NCBI RefSeq assembly: GCF_011057685.1
Contig: NZ_LNFY01000009.1
Location: 1 to 64,000 of the forward strand
Length of the DNA: 64,000 nucleotides
Direction of reading: 5' to 3'
Origin: Thermotoga sp. Ku-13t
GTDB lineage: Bacteria; Thermotogota; Thermotogae; Thermotogales; DSM-5069
Shown here: one piece after another, positions 1-8,080 of the stretch
Numbering within the stretch: the stretch's first letter is position 1
Layout: every line of letters begins with the position of its first letter
Notes under the pieces: generated by a model
The model's database searches: none
What the model saw: only the letters and a program-made list of their open reading frames with translations
Told to the model about the DNA's origin: nothing
Program-made: the position numbers and the translations under genes

Positions 1-443
1 ATTGTCTTCCTTTGCTTTGAACTCAACAATTTTCGCATCCACAGCTCTCACGTACTCGACGTAGTCCTCCCAGCCCGCGCCCGGTCCTATTCCCAGCTTT
101 TTTGTGAAGTTGAACGTGTACTCAACGTCCCCGGCCGTGATGGGTGTTCCATCGCTCCAGAATGCCTGATCTCTGATCTTGATCCGCACGATCTTGTCAC
201 TCAGAAACTCGTAACCTTCGGCCAGGATCGGAAACCAGATGTCCCTGCCGGGTTCGTAAAGATACAGAGGCACATACAGAAACTGGTTTGTCCCCCAGGT
301 GGGCTGAGGTGAGTAAAGGTTCCACGCCGTTGCCACCGCGAAAGAGCCCACCGTGTAGAGCGTTTCGTTCCTGGGTAACGGACCTGCGAGAACGTCGTGA
401 CGATCGACACCAGGAACAGCATCACAGAAAGCCATTTTCTCAT
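1..443 (-). CDS. ABC transporter substrate-binding protein, family 5, partial, frame broken in the signal peptide
   Basis: Extracellular binding protein of the DppA/OppA family, used by Thermotogae for oligosaccharides or oligopeptides; the gene runs off the left edge. The start ATG follows AAAGGAGGAG and opens a typical signal peptide (MRKWLSVMLFLVSIVTT). After about 19 residues the mature protein continues in a different frame: it reads GPLPRNETLYTVGSF, then ILAEGYEF, and later FWSDGTPITAGDVEYTF, the classic family 5 motif. One base appears to be missing near position 388. An internal ATG at 433-435 lies in the mature frame but would give a protein without an export signal and has no good ribosome site. 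Either a real null mutation or a sequence error. Substrate unknown. Confidence 0.75.
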
Positions 444-669
444 TCGACACTCCTCCTTTGAGAAAGATTGAGGCTTTGTGAGCAGCTTCTGTTTCAACGA
501 TAACATTAACGTTCATGCAAATCAACCGACGATTTATGGTCCAAGGAAGAGAAAAAACAAGCATGTTGAAGATAAATTTAGAAAATGGAACGTTCCGTCA
601 CGGAATGGGTGTAACTGAGTTATTTCCAAGGGTCTGCAGCGGTTCCGCTGGAGACGATAACACATTAAA

Positions 670-698
670 GGAGCGCCTGCGCGATGAGCAAGCGCTCC
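670..698 (-). terminator. Possible intrinsic terminator after the exporter operon
   Basis: Arms GGAGCGC and GCGCTCC form a 7-bp stem with a 15-base loop, just past the stop codon of the exporter gene and followed on the minus strand by TTTAA. The T-run is short, so the call is modest. Confidence 0.4.
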
Positions 699-722
699 GA
701 TACAGCCGTTACAGATGGTGCG

Positions 723-2600
723 TCACTGAACTTCGACCAGCGCGCCCAGGAACTGGCTTTTGTAAAGCTCCGCGTAGAAACCTCCTTTGGCGAGCAACTC
801 TTTGTGAGTACCTTTCTCTATGATCTTTCCCTCGTTCATGACGAGTATCAGATCGGCGTTTTTTATCGTTGAAAGTCTGTGCGCGATGATGAAACAGGTC
901 CTACCTTTCATCAAATCGTCCATGGCCTTCTGAATGTAGATTTCGGTCAGCGTGTCCACGTTGCTCGTGGCTTCATCGAGGATGAGAATGTCCGGATTAG
1001 CTAAGAACGCCCTCGCGATGGTTATGAGCTGCTTTTCACCGTAGGATATGTTCGTCGCCTCTTCGTTGATCACAGTGTCGTACCCATCCGGTAGTGCCAT
1101 GATAAAGTGGTGCGCCTGCGCCATTTTGGCGGCCCTTATGATCTCTTCTTCAGTCGCGTTTTCCTTACCATACGCGATGTTTTCTCTTATCGTACCGTTG
1201 AAGAGCCACGTGTCCTGAAGCACCATGCCGAAGCATCTTCTCAAATTGTTCTTGTGGATGTCTCTTATGTCTATGCCATCGATCTTGATGCTACCTTTCT
1301 GTATCTCGTAGAACCTCATCAGAAGGTTCACAAGCGTAGTTTTCCCGGCTCCCGTTGGACCAACGATGGCGATCCTCTGGCCGCTCTTGACGTCCACGTT
1401 CAGATCTTCGATGAGCGGTTTTTCCGGTACGTAACTGAAGTAAACGTTTTCGAACTTGACATCACCTTTCACCTTTTCTATCCTCAGCGCGTCCGGTTTT
1501 TCAGGCTTTTCTTCTTCCTCATCGAGTATCTCGAAGACCCTCTCCGCCGCGGCGATCGTCGATTGGATCAAATTCGCTATGTTGGAGATCTGCACGATGG
1601 GTTGTGTGAACTGCTGAGAGTACTGTATGAAAGCCTGAACGTCTCCGATCGTTATGGCCCTCTTCGTGACGAGGATACCGCCGACCACCGAGACGATCAC
1701 GTAGCCCAGATTGCCGATGAAGCGCATCAATGGCATGATCATGCCAGATAGAAACTGCGCCTTGTGGCTCGCATCACAGAGCCTTTCGTTGATGTCCTCA
1801 AATCTCTCTATCACATCACGTTCTCTGTTGTAGGCCTTCACCACGATGTGGCCCGAATAGACCTCTTCGGCGTGCCCGCTCAGTTCTCCGAGTTCTTTCT
1901 GCTGCCTTGAGAAGAACCTCTGAGAGTGCTTCGCAATGATGACGGTCACGATTATGCTCAGTGGCAAAGTGAGGATCGTGACGCCGGTGAGTATGGAGCT
2001 TATGGTGAGCATCATGATCGTGACACCAACGATCGAAACGATACCTGAAACGAACTGCACAAGGCTCTGCTGGAGCGTGTTGCTGATCAGATCGACATCG
2101 TTTGTGACACGACTCAGAATCTCACCGTGAGTTCGAGAATCGTAGAATTTCAAAGGAAGCCTCGAGAGTTTCTCAGAAACGTCTTTCCTCATCTTCCTCA
2201 CGATCTTCTGAGAGACGCCCGCCATAATGAACTGTTGCAGATAGCTCAGCAGACCGCTCACAGAGTAAAGAACGCTCACCTGAATCAAAATCTTCGCCAC
2301 GTAGGAGAAATCTATCTTTGCGTTTGGAAGCCTGAGCATCTTCGCCATGATTCCGCGAAAGATTTCGGTGGTCGCCCTACCCAGAATCTTTGGGGCCATT
2401 ATGGTGAGGACTGTGGCGGTGATCGTCAGAGCCAGAACGATGATGATGGCAAGAAGGTACGGCCTCAGATAGGCGAGCAATCTTTTCAGCGTACCCCTGA
2501 AATCCTTCGCCTTTTCCGCAGGCCTGGCCAGAAGTGGACCACCGGGTCTGGGACCTCTCACCGGCAGGTTATGTGTCTGGACGTTCCTTTCACTTGCCAT
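723..2600 (-). CDS. Heterodimeric ABC exporter, subunit with catalytic glutamate (TM288-like)
   Basis: ATP-driven exporter half-transporter in the inner membrane: an N-terminal extension, six membrane helices, then a nucleotide-binding domain. Walker A is GPTGAGKTT, Walker B ends LILDEATS with the catalytic Glu, and the switch loop is IAHRLST with its His. Its signature motif is degenerate (ISYGEKQ instead of LSGGQ). This pattern matches T. maritima TM288, which pairs with TM287 to make one active and one degenerate ATP site. The start chosen is the ATG 5-6 bases after GGAGGTGA. It overlaps the preceding partner gene by 11 bp, so the two are translationally coupled. Substrate is inferred to be drugs or lipophilic compounds from the family and the MarR neighbour. 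Confidence 0.93.
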   Translation of the reverse strand: MASERNVQTHNLPVRGPRPGGPLLARPAEKAKDFRGTLKRLLAYLRPYLLAIIIVLALTITATVLTIMAPKILGRATTEIFRGIMAKMLRLPNAKIDFSYVAKILIQVSVLYSVSGLLSYLQQFIMAGVSQKIVRKMRKDVSEKLSRLPLKFYDSRTHGEILSRVTNDVDLISNTLQQSLVQFVSGIVSIVGVTIMMLTISSILTGVTILTLPLSIIVTVIIAKHSQRFFSRQQKELGELSGHAEEVYSGHIVVKAYNRERDVIERFEDINERLCDASHKAQFLSGMIMPLMRFIGNLGYVIVSVVGGILVTKRAITIGDVQAFIQYSQQFTQPIVQISNIANLIQSTIAAAERVFEILDEEEEKPEKPDALRIEKVKGDVKFENVYFSYVPEKPLIEDLNVDVKSGQRIAIVGPTGAGKTTLVNLLMRFYEIQKGSIKIDGIDIRDIHKNNLRRCFGMVLQDTWLFNGTIRENIAYGKENATEEEIIRAAKMAQAHHFIMALPDGYDTVINEEATNISYGEKQLITIARAFLANPDILILDEATSNVDTLTEIYIQKAMDDLMKGRTCFIIAHRLSTIKNADLILVMNEGKIIEKGTHKELLAKGGFYAELYKSQFLGALVEVQ

Positions 2601-4338
2601 TGTGCTCACCTCCAACCACAGCTTCTTCTTCGGAGATCTGCGACAGCACGATGTCTCTGTACACGGAGCACGTCTTCATGAGTTGTTCGTGTGTGCCTAT
2701 ACCTTCCACCCTACCATCCTTTAGAACGATGATCTGATCTGCGTGCATGATTGTTGCGACTCTCTGCGCGACGATGATCACCGTTGCGTCTTTCAGCTCT
2801 CTCATCAACCTCGAGCGGATCTTGGCATCTGTTCTAAAATCGAGAGCCGAAAAGGTGTCGTCGAAGAGATAAATTCTGTGTTTTTCTGCGATAGCGCGGG
2901 CGATCGAGATCCTCTGTTTCTGTCCTCCGGACAGGTTGGTTCCACCCTGGGCCACGGGGGCGTTGAGACCTTCGGGCAACTTTTGGGTGAATTCAGTCAC
3001 CTGGGCGATCTCGGCGGCCCTGAGGATGTCTTCGTCTGTCAGCTCGTTTCTGCCAAACCTTATGTTCTCGGCGATCGTGCCTGAAAAGATGATCGGTTTC
3101 TGTGGGGCGTAACCTATAAGCCTTCTGAGCTTTTCCAACGGAATCTTTCTCACATCGATTCCGTCGATTTTGACGGAACCTTCAGCCACATCGTAGAACC
3201 TCATGATCAGATTGAGGATGGTCGTCTTTCCAGAACCTGTGTTTCCAATGATCGCAGTTATCTGACCGTTCCTCGCGGTGAATGAGACGTTCGAGAGTGC
3301 CGGTTCCTTCGCTCCGGGATAGTAGAAGGTCACGTTCTCGAACTGGACCACGCCGTCTCCGGAAGGTTCTTCCACCTGTTCCGGCTCTCTTATGGACGGT
3401 TCGGTGCGCAACACTTCCAGGATCCTCTGTGCAGACACGGAAGCACGGGGTAGAAATACGAAGATGAGCGAAATCATGATGAAAGAAAACAGCACCTGCA
3501 TGACGTACTGCATGACGGCCATCATCGTGCCGACCTGGAGCTGTCCCATGTCTATCTGTTTGGCCCCGAACCATATGAGGGCGACGATCGTGAAGTTCAT
3601 GATGATCGTCATGATCGGAAAAACGATGGCACCGATCCTGTTGACCTTCAACGCTGTTTCGGTGAGGTCCACGTTCGCCTGTTCGAACCTTCCTTTTTCG
3701 TACTCTTCTTTGTTGAACGCCCTTATCACCCTGATGCCCGTGATCCTTTCTCTCAAGACGAGGTTCAGACGGTCTATCTTTTTCTGCATGCTCTTGAACA
3801 GGGGCATGACTTTAGCAAATATTAGATACATCGCGAGTGAAGCTGCAGGAACGGAGATCAGGAGTATCATCGTGAGCTTTGCGTCCTTCGAAATGGCCAT
3901 GAAGATGCTCCCAATGGCGATGATCGGGGCCCTTATGACCATCCTCTGGATCATGACAAGTGCCTGCTGCACCTGGGTTATATCGTTCGTGGTTCGTGTG
4001 ATCAAAGATGCGGGACTGAACCTGTCGATCTCTGCGAGGGAGAAGCTCTGAACCTTTTTGAAAAGATCGTTTCGAATGTCCCGGCTGGCACACGTGGCCG
4101 ATTTAGCGGATGTGAAACTCATCAAAACGATAGCGACAACCTGAACCAGTGAGACAAGGAGCATTTTTGCTCCAACCTTCCATATGTAATCGACGTTGCC
4201 CCTGGCGATGCCTTTGTCCACGATCTGAGACATGAGATCCGGCAGATACAGCGTCACGTAAGAGTCAACTATCACCAGCGAGATCGTGACGATCACCAGC
4301 CAGAGATAAGGTTTCAAATACTTCATGATCTCAATCAT
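2590..4338 (-). CDS. Heterodimeric ABC exporter, degenerate-site subunit (TM287-like)
   Basis: Partner of the downstream exporter gene, with six membrane helices and a C-terminal ATPase domain. Walker A (GNTGSGKTT) and signature (LSGGQKQR) are intact, but Walker B reads LFDDTFS with Asp in place of the catalytic Glu, and the switch loop reads VAQRVAT with Gln in place of His. These are the same two replacements known in T. maritima TM287, so the complex should have a single hydrolysing site made from this subunit's signature and the partner's Walker motifs. The ATG at the given start overlaps the stop of the marR gene; a second ATG lies four codons further in. Confidence 0.93.
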   Translation of the reverse strand: MIEIMKYLKPYLWLVIVTISLVIVDSYVTLYLPDLMSQIVDKGIARGNVDYIWKVGAKMLLVSLVQVVAIVLMSFTSAKSATCASRDIRNDLFKKVQSFSLAEIDRFSPASLITRTTNDITQVQQALVMIQRMVIRAPIIAIGSIFMAISKDAKLTMILLISVPAASLAMYLIFAKVMPLFKSMQKKIDRLNLVLRERITGIRVIRAFNKEEYEKGRFEQANVDLTETALKVNRIGAIVFPIMTIIMNFTIVALIWFGAKQIDMGQLQVGTMMAVMQYVMQVLFSFIMISLIFVFLPRASVSAQRILEVLRTEPSIREPEQVEEPSGDGVVQFENVTFYYPGAKEPALSNVSFTARNGQITAIIGNTGSGKTTILNLIMRFYDVAEGSVKIDGIDVRKIPLEKLRRLIGYAPQKPIIFSGTIAENIRFGRNELTDEDILRAAEIAQVTEFTQKLPEGLNAPVAQGGTNLSGGQKQRISIARAIAEKHRIYLFDDTFSALDFRTDAKIRSRLMRELKDATVIIVAQRVATIMHADQIIVLKDGRVEGIGTHEQLMKTCSVYRDIVLSQISEEEAVVGGEHNGK

Positions 4339-4774
4339 TCACTTCACCTCTCAAGTGGTTCTCAAGGTTTGTAATGATCCTGCTGAGAAAACTTTCCAGC
4401 TGTTTTTTCTCTGGATCGGTGAAACCTTTCGTGATTACGGTTTCCATACTCTGCGAATGCTGCTTCAGAAAATCGCAGTACAGTTTGCCTTTCTCTGTCA
4501 GATAAACCCTCTGAAGTCTTCTGTCCTTTTCATCCTGTTCTCTGCGTATCAAACCTGCTCTTTCCATTCTTCTCAGCATGATCGCGACCGTGGCAGGTTT
4601 CACGTTCAGTTCCTCGGCGATTCTGTTCTGCGTTATGCCTTCATGATTCGCGACGATCATGAGCATGGGAGGTTGACCCGGGTGGATACCGTGCTTTTCC
4701 AATTCTTTGTGGAGGATCTGGAACTGGAGCCTCTGGACCATGAAGAACTTTTTCAAAATACTGCTTTCATTCAT
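4331..4774 (-). CDS. MarR-family transcriptional regulator
   Basis: Winged-helix repressor of 147 residues, usual for MarR. The recognition region reads ITQNRIAEELNVKPATVAIM and the wing region LIRREQDEKDRRLQRVYLT, the typical DxRxxxVxLT form. It is the first gene of the exporter operon and overlaps the next gene by 8 bp, so it very likely controls the exporter and itself in response to a small ligand. Ribosome site AGAGGTGGT precedes the ATG. A short palindrome sits between its predicted -10 box and the gene. Confidence 0.92.
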   Translation of the reverse strand: MNESSILKKFFMVQRLQFQILHKELEKHGIHPGQPPMLMIVANHEGITQNRIAEELNVKPATVAIMLRRMERAGLIRREQDEKDRRLQRVYLTEKGKLYCDFLKQHSQSMETVITKGFTDPEKKQLESFLSRIITNLENHLRGEVND

Positions 4775-4804
4775 CCAAACACCACCTCTTAGACGCCAAA
4801 CAGT

Positions 4805-4844
4805 TTGACGTCAATATTCTAACGCGGCTCCGTCTGAGTTTCAA
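4805..4844 (-). promoter_or_regulatory. Promoter and candidate operator of the marR-exporter operon
   Basis: On the minus strand a TTGAAA box (4844-4839) is separated by 17 bases from TAGAAT (4821-4816). Immediately downstream, over the expected transcription start, lies the perfect palindrome TTGACGTCAA (4805-4814), a good position for MarR autorepression. The boxes are seen; protein binding is inferred. Confidence 0.6.
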
Positions 4845-4853
4845 CCTTGAGTT

Positions 4854-4882
4854 TTGACATATATATGTCATTGATATATAAT
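4854..4882 (+). promoter_or_regulatory. Consensus promoter overlapped by a 16-bp palindrome (PadR operator candidate)
   Basis: TTGACA (4854-4859), a 17-base spacer and TATAAT (4877-4882) give a full consensus sigma-A promoter for the small His-rich gene and padR. The perfect palindrome TGACATATATATGTCA (4855-4870) covers the -35 box and half the spacer, so a dimeric regulator bound there would block polymerase. The PadR protein encoded by the operon is the obvious candidate. Confidence 0.75.
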
Positions 4883-4902
4883 ATCCGTGGGAGGTGACAA
4901 GA

Positions 4903-5118
4903 ATGTACGGTCCGTACGGGTTGGGAATGAGGTGCAGGCACGGCTGGCACTGGCACGGCTGGCACTGGCATGGACATGGCTTTGGCTGGACGTGTTGTCC
5001 TTGGCGCAGACACGACAAAGAATCCTTGCGTGAGTACAGAAAGTGGCTCGAGGAAGAGATAAAATATGTAGATGAAGCACTGAAGGAGAGCGAAACGGTC
5101 AGGGAAGAATCGAAATGA
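4903..5118 (+). CDS. Small His/Trp/Gly/Cys-rich protein of unknown function
   Basis: A 71-residue protein with an unusual N-terminal half: HGWHWHGWHWHGHGFGW followed by CC, then a charged helical tail rich in Glu, Lys and Arg. The His repeats come from a 15-bp unit repeated twice (4939-4968). No known domain is certain; small proteins of this kind (DUF5320-like) occur beside PadR or metal-related genes. Histidines and cysteines suggest binding of a metal or a cofactor such as haem, which is inference. I chose the ATG five bases after GGAGGTGA; an in-frame GTG nine bases upstream lies inside that ribosome site. Its stop overlaps the padR start (ATGA). Confidence 0.75.
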   Translation: MYGPYGLGMRCRHGWHWHGWHWHGHGFGWTCCPWRRHDKESLREYRKWLEEEIKYVDEALKESETVREESK

Positions 5119-5480
5119 GGCACGGTTGTGGAAGAGGTCACGGGGGCCATCTTCTTGAGGTCCTCGTGTTGTTGTTCATCGCGGAGCAACCATCCCATGG
5201 CTATGAGATCGCCAAGAAGCTGAGCGAGCTCGGTGTCGAGTTCGACGGCGTTGGTCCCATGGGAAACCTCTACAGGTTGTTGATGCGACTCGAGGCCGAG
5301 GGGCTGGTTCAATCCGAATGGGATCTCTCCGAAGCAGGCCCTGCCAGGAGAAAATACACGATCACGGAAGCCGGAAAACGGTGGCTTTCTCTCTTGGGCG
5401 AAAGATTAGAGTTTCAGAAAAAGCTTCTGGAAGAGTTTTTCAAGAGGTATGGAGAACTATTTGACCAGCGAAGACAGTGA
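5115..5480 (+). CDS. PadR-family transcriptional regulator
   Basis: A 121-residue winged-helix protein. The N-terminus is again His/Gly/Cys-rich (MRHGCGRGHGGH), followed by the PadR core: LLFIAEQPSHGYEIAKKL, NLYRLLMRLEAEGLV and RRKYTITEAGKRWL, then a C-terminal dimerisation helix. It is translationally coupled to the small His-rich protein and probably represses their shared promoter through the palindrome there. Whether it also acts on the divergent exporter operon 50 bp away is open. Its 3' end overlaps the convergent M55 peptidase gene by 24 bp. Confidence 0.9.
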   Translation: MRHGCGRGHGGHLLEVLVLLFIAEQPSHGYEIAKKLSELGVEFDGVGPMGNLYRLLMRLEAEGLVQSEWDLSEAGPARRKYTITEAGKRWLSLLGERLEFQKKLLEEFFKRYGELFDQRRQ

Positions 5481-6275
5481 AAGGCAAACTCTGAGCAGTC
5501 TGTACGCTTCGAGGTAATTCTGCGCCGTGAAACGCAACATCCTGGCATCGAGCCGCTCCACGTTTGGAAGCAGAGAGGCAGCCTCTGCGAAGGCTGAATT
5601 GTAGAAGGTCAGCTTGATCTCAACGGGCTCCTTTTCGATCGTTGGTTTGAACCTGTCCAGTTTGCTCAGTGCCTCTTCGACACCCGCTCTGAGCTTTTCT
5701 TTCACAACCTCGAAAGGATAGATCTTCGCCGCGTACCTTCCCAGAGCCTCTTTCACAACTACGCCAACGAACTCGTTCAGTTCCTGCTTCGCGCACTCTA
5801 TGGTGAGCTGATCTCCACTCACCAGAACCACTGGGACGTTGAAGCAACCCGCGATTCTAGCGTTCAAACCGGCCTCACTCATCTTCTTTCCGTTGACCTC
5901 CACCGAAAAAACCCTTCCGGTGTACGTGTGATCCATGATCGCGGGTGCACTGCCGGCCCTCGCATGATAGCCGATGAAAAACACGGCATCGAAACTTTCG
6001 TCTATGCCCTCCATCATGCTCATGGGCTTCGGGCTGCCGCTGATCAGAACCGCTTTCGGGTGAAGTTCCTCGATCAGGATGTTGTCCATCGTGTTGTGTG
6101 AGTCGTTCACGACCACTTCTTTCGCACCACACTGGACAGCGGCTTCTACGACCGCGTTGATCTCACGCGTCATGAGCTTTCTGAACCTCTCGTACTCTCT
6201 GTTTTCAGGCGATACGTGTCCCAATCCCACGACCGCTGAGATACCTTCCATATCGGCAGAAATGTAAATCTTCAT
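5457..6275 (-). CDS. M55-family D-aminopeptidase (DppA-like)
   Basis: Zinc aminopeptidase that removes N-terminal D-amino acids (D-Ala or D-Ala-Gly type substrates in the Bacillus enzyme). All known metal ligands are in register: Asp8, Glu10, His60, His104 and Glu134, and the nucleophile-equivalent His116. Start ATG follows AAGGAGGAAG and overlaps the stop of the preceding C26 gene (ATGA). Last gene of an operon with an ABC importer and a gamma-glutamyl hydrolase-like protein, so it probably cleaves the imported peptide in the cytoplasm. No signal peptide. Confidence 0.9.
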   Translation of the reverse strand: MKIYISADMEGISAVVGLGHVSPENREYERFRKLMTREINAVVEAAVQCGAKEVVVNDSHNTMDNILIEELHPKAVLISGSPKPMSMMEGIDESFDAVFFIGYHARAGSAPAIMDHTYTGRVFSVEVNGKKMSEAGLNARIAGCFNVPVVLVSGDQLTIECAKQELNEFVGVVVKEALGRYAAKIYPFEVVKEKLRAGVEEALSKLDRFKPTIEKEPVEIKLTFYNSAFAEAASLLPNVERLDARMLRFTAQNYLEAYRLLRVCLSLSSLVK

Positions 6276-6985
6276 CCTCTCTTCCTCCTTCTCGCGCACT
6301 CTTCAACGAAGCGCCTGAACAGATCGAAATGTTCCCTGTAATGGTTGAACATCCTTTCAGGATGCCACTGAACTCCGAGAATGAACCTGTCGTCGTTCGA
6401 CTCCACCGCCTCGATGACGCCATCGCTGGCGCGTGCGGTGATCTTCAACACTGGTGCTACATCCTTCACGGCCTGGTGGTGGAAGCTGTTCACCGGCAAG
6501 ATTTCCGTTCTCACGATGGAGAACAGGATACTGTCTTTTTCGATGAAGACCTTGTGGGTTGGAGCATGGGCTGGAGCATCCTGCTGGTGTTTCAATACGT
6601 TGCTCAGCTGTGTTTTTATGTCCTGATACAGCGTACCGCCGAGCGCGACATTGATCAGCTGAGCACCCCTGCAGATACCAAAAATCGGCTTGTTCTTTTC
6701 GTAGAAGATCCTGCAGAGAGATATCTCTAACTCGTCCCTGTCGGGTGTTATCTGTCCGAGGTTCGGCAGAGGCTCTTCGTTGTAATGTTTTGGATCGATA
6801 TCGACACCACCAGAGAAGAGAATACCGTCCAGCAGTTCGCTCAGCTGAGAAAGGCTTTCAGGTGTTTGCAGAATTGCTACGAGGATGGGCAAACCGCCGG
6901 CTTCCTCGATCGCCCGAAAATAGCTCGTATTCAACCTGATCGATTCTTCATCCATGGAGCAGGTGATACCTACGATTGGCCGCAC
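6272..6985 (-). CDS. Class I glutamine-amidotransferase-like hydrolase, peptidase C26 (PuuD-like)
   Basis: Cytoplasmic hydrolase expected to cut gamma-glutamyl amide bonds. The nucleophile elbow GICRGAQ carries Cys105, and GVQWHPE supplies His208 and Glu210 of the triad; length 237 fits PuuD-type enzymes. It begins with GTG nine bases after the importer ATPase gene and is coupled to the D-aminopeptidase behind it. The neighbours suggest action on imported gamma-glutamyl compounds rather than on putrescine metabolism, for which no other genes are present. Confidence 0.88.
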   Translation of the reverse strand: MRPIVGITCSMDEESIRLNTSYFRAIEEAGGLPILVAILQTPESLSQLSELLDGILFSGGVDIDPKHYNEEPLPNLGQITPDRDELEISLCRIFYEKNKPIFGICRGAQLINVALGGTLYQDIKTQLSNVLKHQQDAPAHAPTHKVFIEKDSILFSIVRTEILPVNSFHHQAVKDVAPVLKITARASDGVIEAVESNDDRFILGVQWHPERMFNHYREHFDLFRRFVEECARRRKRG

Positions 6986-6994
6986 AATTTTATA

Positions 6995-8074
6995 CTAACT
7001 CAAATTGAGCGCTTCGTTGGTATCGAAATCGAAGAGTATCAAATCTTTCACCTCGACGCACAGATAAAGTTTCTGACCAATGTGGAACTTCTCTTCGGAA
7101 GGTCTGAGCACCTTCACCATCGTCTGCTCGATTGAGACGGTCACGATCTGTTCCCTACCCATGGATTCCACTTCGTAAATTTGAACCTCAACGCACAGGG
7201 CGTTCGGTATCGCACGATCGAGCAAAAGCCCCTTTTCCGGTCTGAAACCGACGATGAGTTTCTTGCTTGAAAATTTCTCCAGCAAAACCGACGGCGCTTC
7301 AATGGCTCTGCCTTCCATAAGGAACGTCTTGCCGTCGTGCTCAACCTTCAGAAGGTTGGCGGGTGGATTTCCAACGAAACTCGCAACGAAGGTGTGCTTC
7401 GGCCTGTAGTAGATCTCGTCGGGGGTGCCGACCTGAACGAGCTTGCCGTTGTTTATCACCGCGATCCTATCTGCGATGGCCAAGGCTTCTGCCTGGTCGT
7501 GCGTCACGTAAACGGAGGTGATGTTCAGATCTTTCTGCAGCCTTTTCAGTTCTGTTCTCACACTGATTCTCAACAGCGCATCGAGGTTGCTCAGAGGCTC
7601 ATCGAAGAGTAAGATTTGAGGTTGCTTCACCAGTGCCCTCGCTATCGCCACACGCTGTTGCTGACCCCCACTCAGTTGCCAGGGGTATCTGTCAAGCAAA
7701 GAATCGATCTTCAGCATGCTGGCGACTTGAAGGACCCTTTCCTGGATCGTTTTCCTGTCGAGTTTTTTCAGAGTCAAAGGAAAGGCTATGTTCTCGAACA
7801 CTTTCATGTGCGGATAGAGCGCCCAGTTTTGAAACACCAGCCCAACGTTTCTTTCCTTCGGTGGCAGGTTCGTGACGTCCTCATCGTTGAACAGGATGCG
7901 ACCCGAGGTGGGTTTGTAGATGCCTGCGATCAGATACATCAGCGTGGTTTTACCGCTGCCCGAAGGACCGAGCAGCACGACGAACTCACCTTCTTCTATC
8001 TGAAGGTTCACCCCATCGAGCGCGGTCACCTTGCCGAACTTCTTGGTGATGTTTTCGAGCACAATGCGTGCCAA
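6995..8074 (-). CDS. ABC importer ATPase, CUT1/MalK-like
   Basis: Energises the importer encoded just upstream. The ATPase domain has Walker A GPSGSGKTT, signature LSGGQQQR, Walker B LLFDEPLSNLD and H-loop VYVTHDQ, followed by a C-terminal OB-fold (TOBE) region as in MalK/MsmK. Of the three CUT1-type importers in this window only this one has an ATPase gene, so it may also serve the others, as multitask ATPases do elsewhere. Starts six bases after the permease gene. Confidence 0.93.
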   Translation of the reverse strand: MARIVLENITKKFGKVTALDGVNLQIEEGEFVVLLGPSGSGKTTLMYLIAGIYKPTSGRILFNDEDVTNLPPKERNVGLVFQNWALYPHMKVFENIAFPLTLKKLDRKTIQERVLQVASMLKIDSLLDRYPWQLSGGQQQRVAIARALVKQPQILLFDEPLSNLDALLRISVRTELKRLQKDLNITSVYVTHDQAEALAIADRIAVINNGKLVQVGTPDEIYYRPKHTFVASFVGNPPANLLKVEHDGKTFLMEGRAIEAPSVLLEKFSSKKLIVGFRPEKGLLLDRAIPNALCVEVQIYEVESMGREQIVTVSIEQTMVKVLRPSEEKFHIGQKLYLCVEVKDLILFDFDTNEALNLS

Positions 8075-8080
8075 AACCCT

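Noticed and set aside
515-872. Small rightward genes between the first two leftward genes
   Set aside because: No ribosome sites, and the longer ones overlap the exporter gene; the gap shows only a weak terminator.
4939-4968. CRISPR-like or satellite repeat
   Set aside because: Only two 15-bp units, inside a coding sequence and explained by the HGWHW protein repeat.
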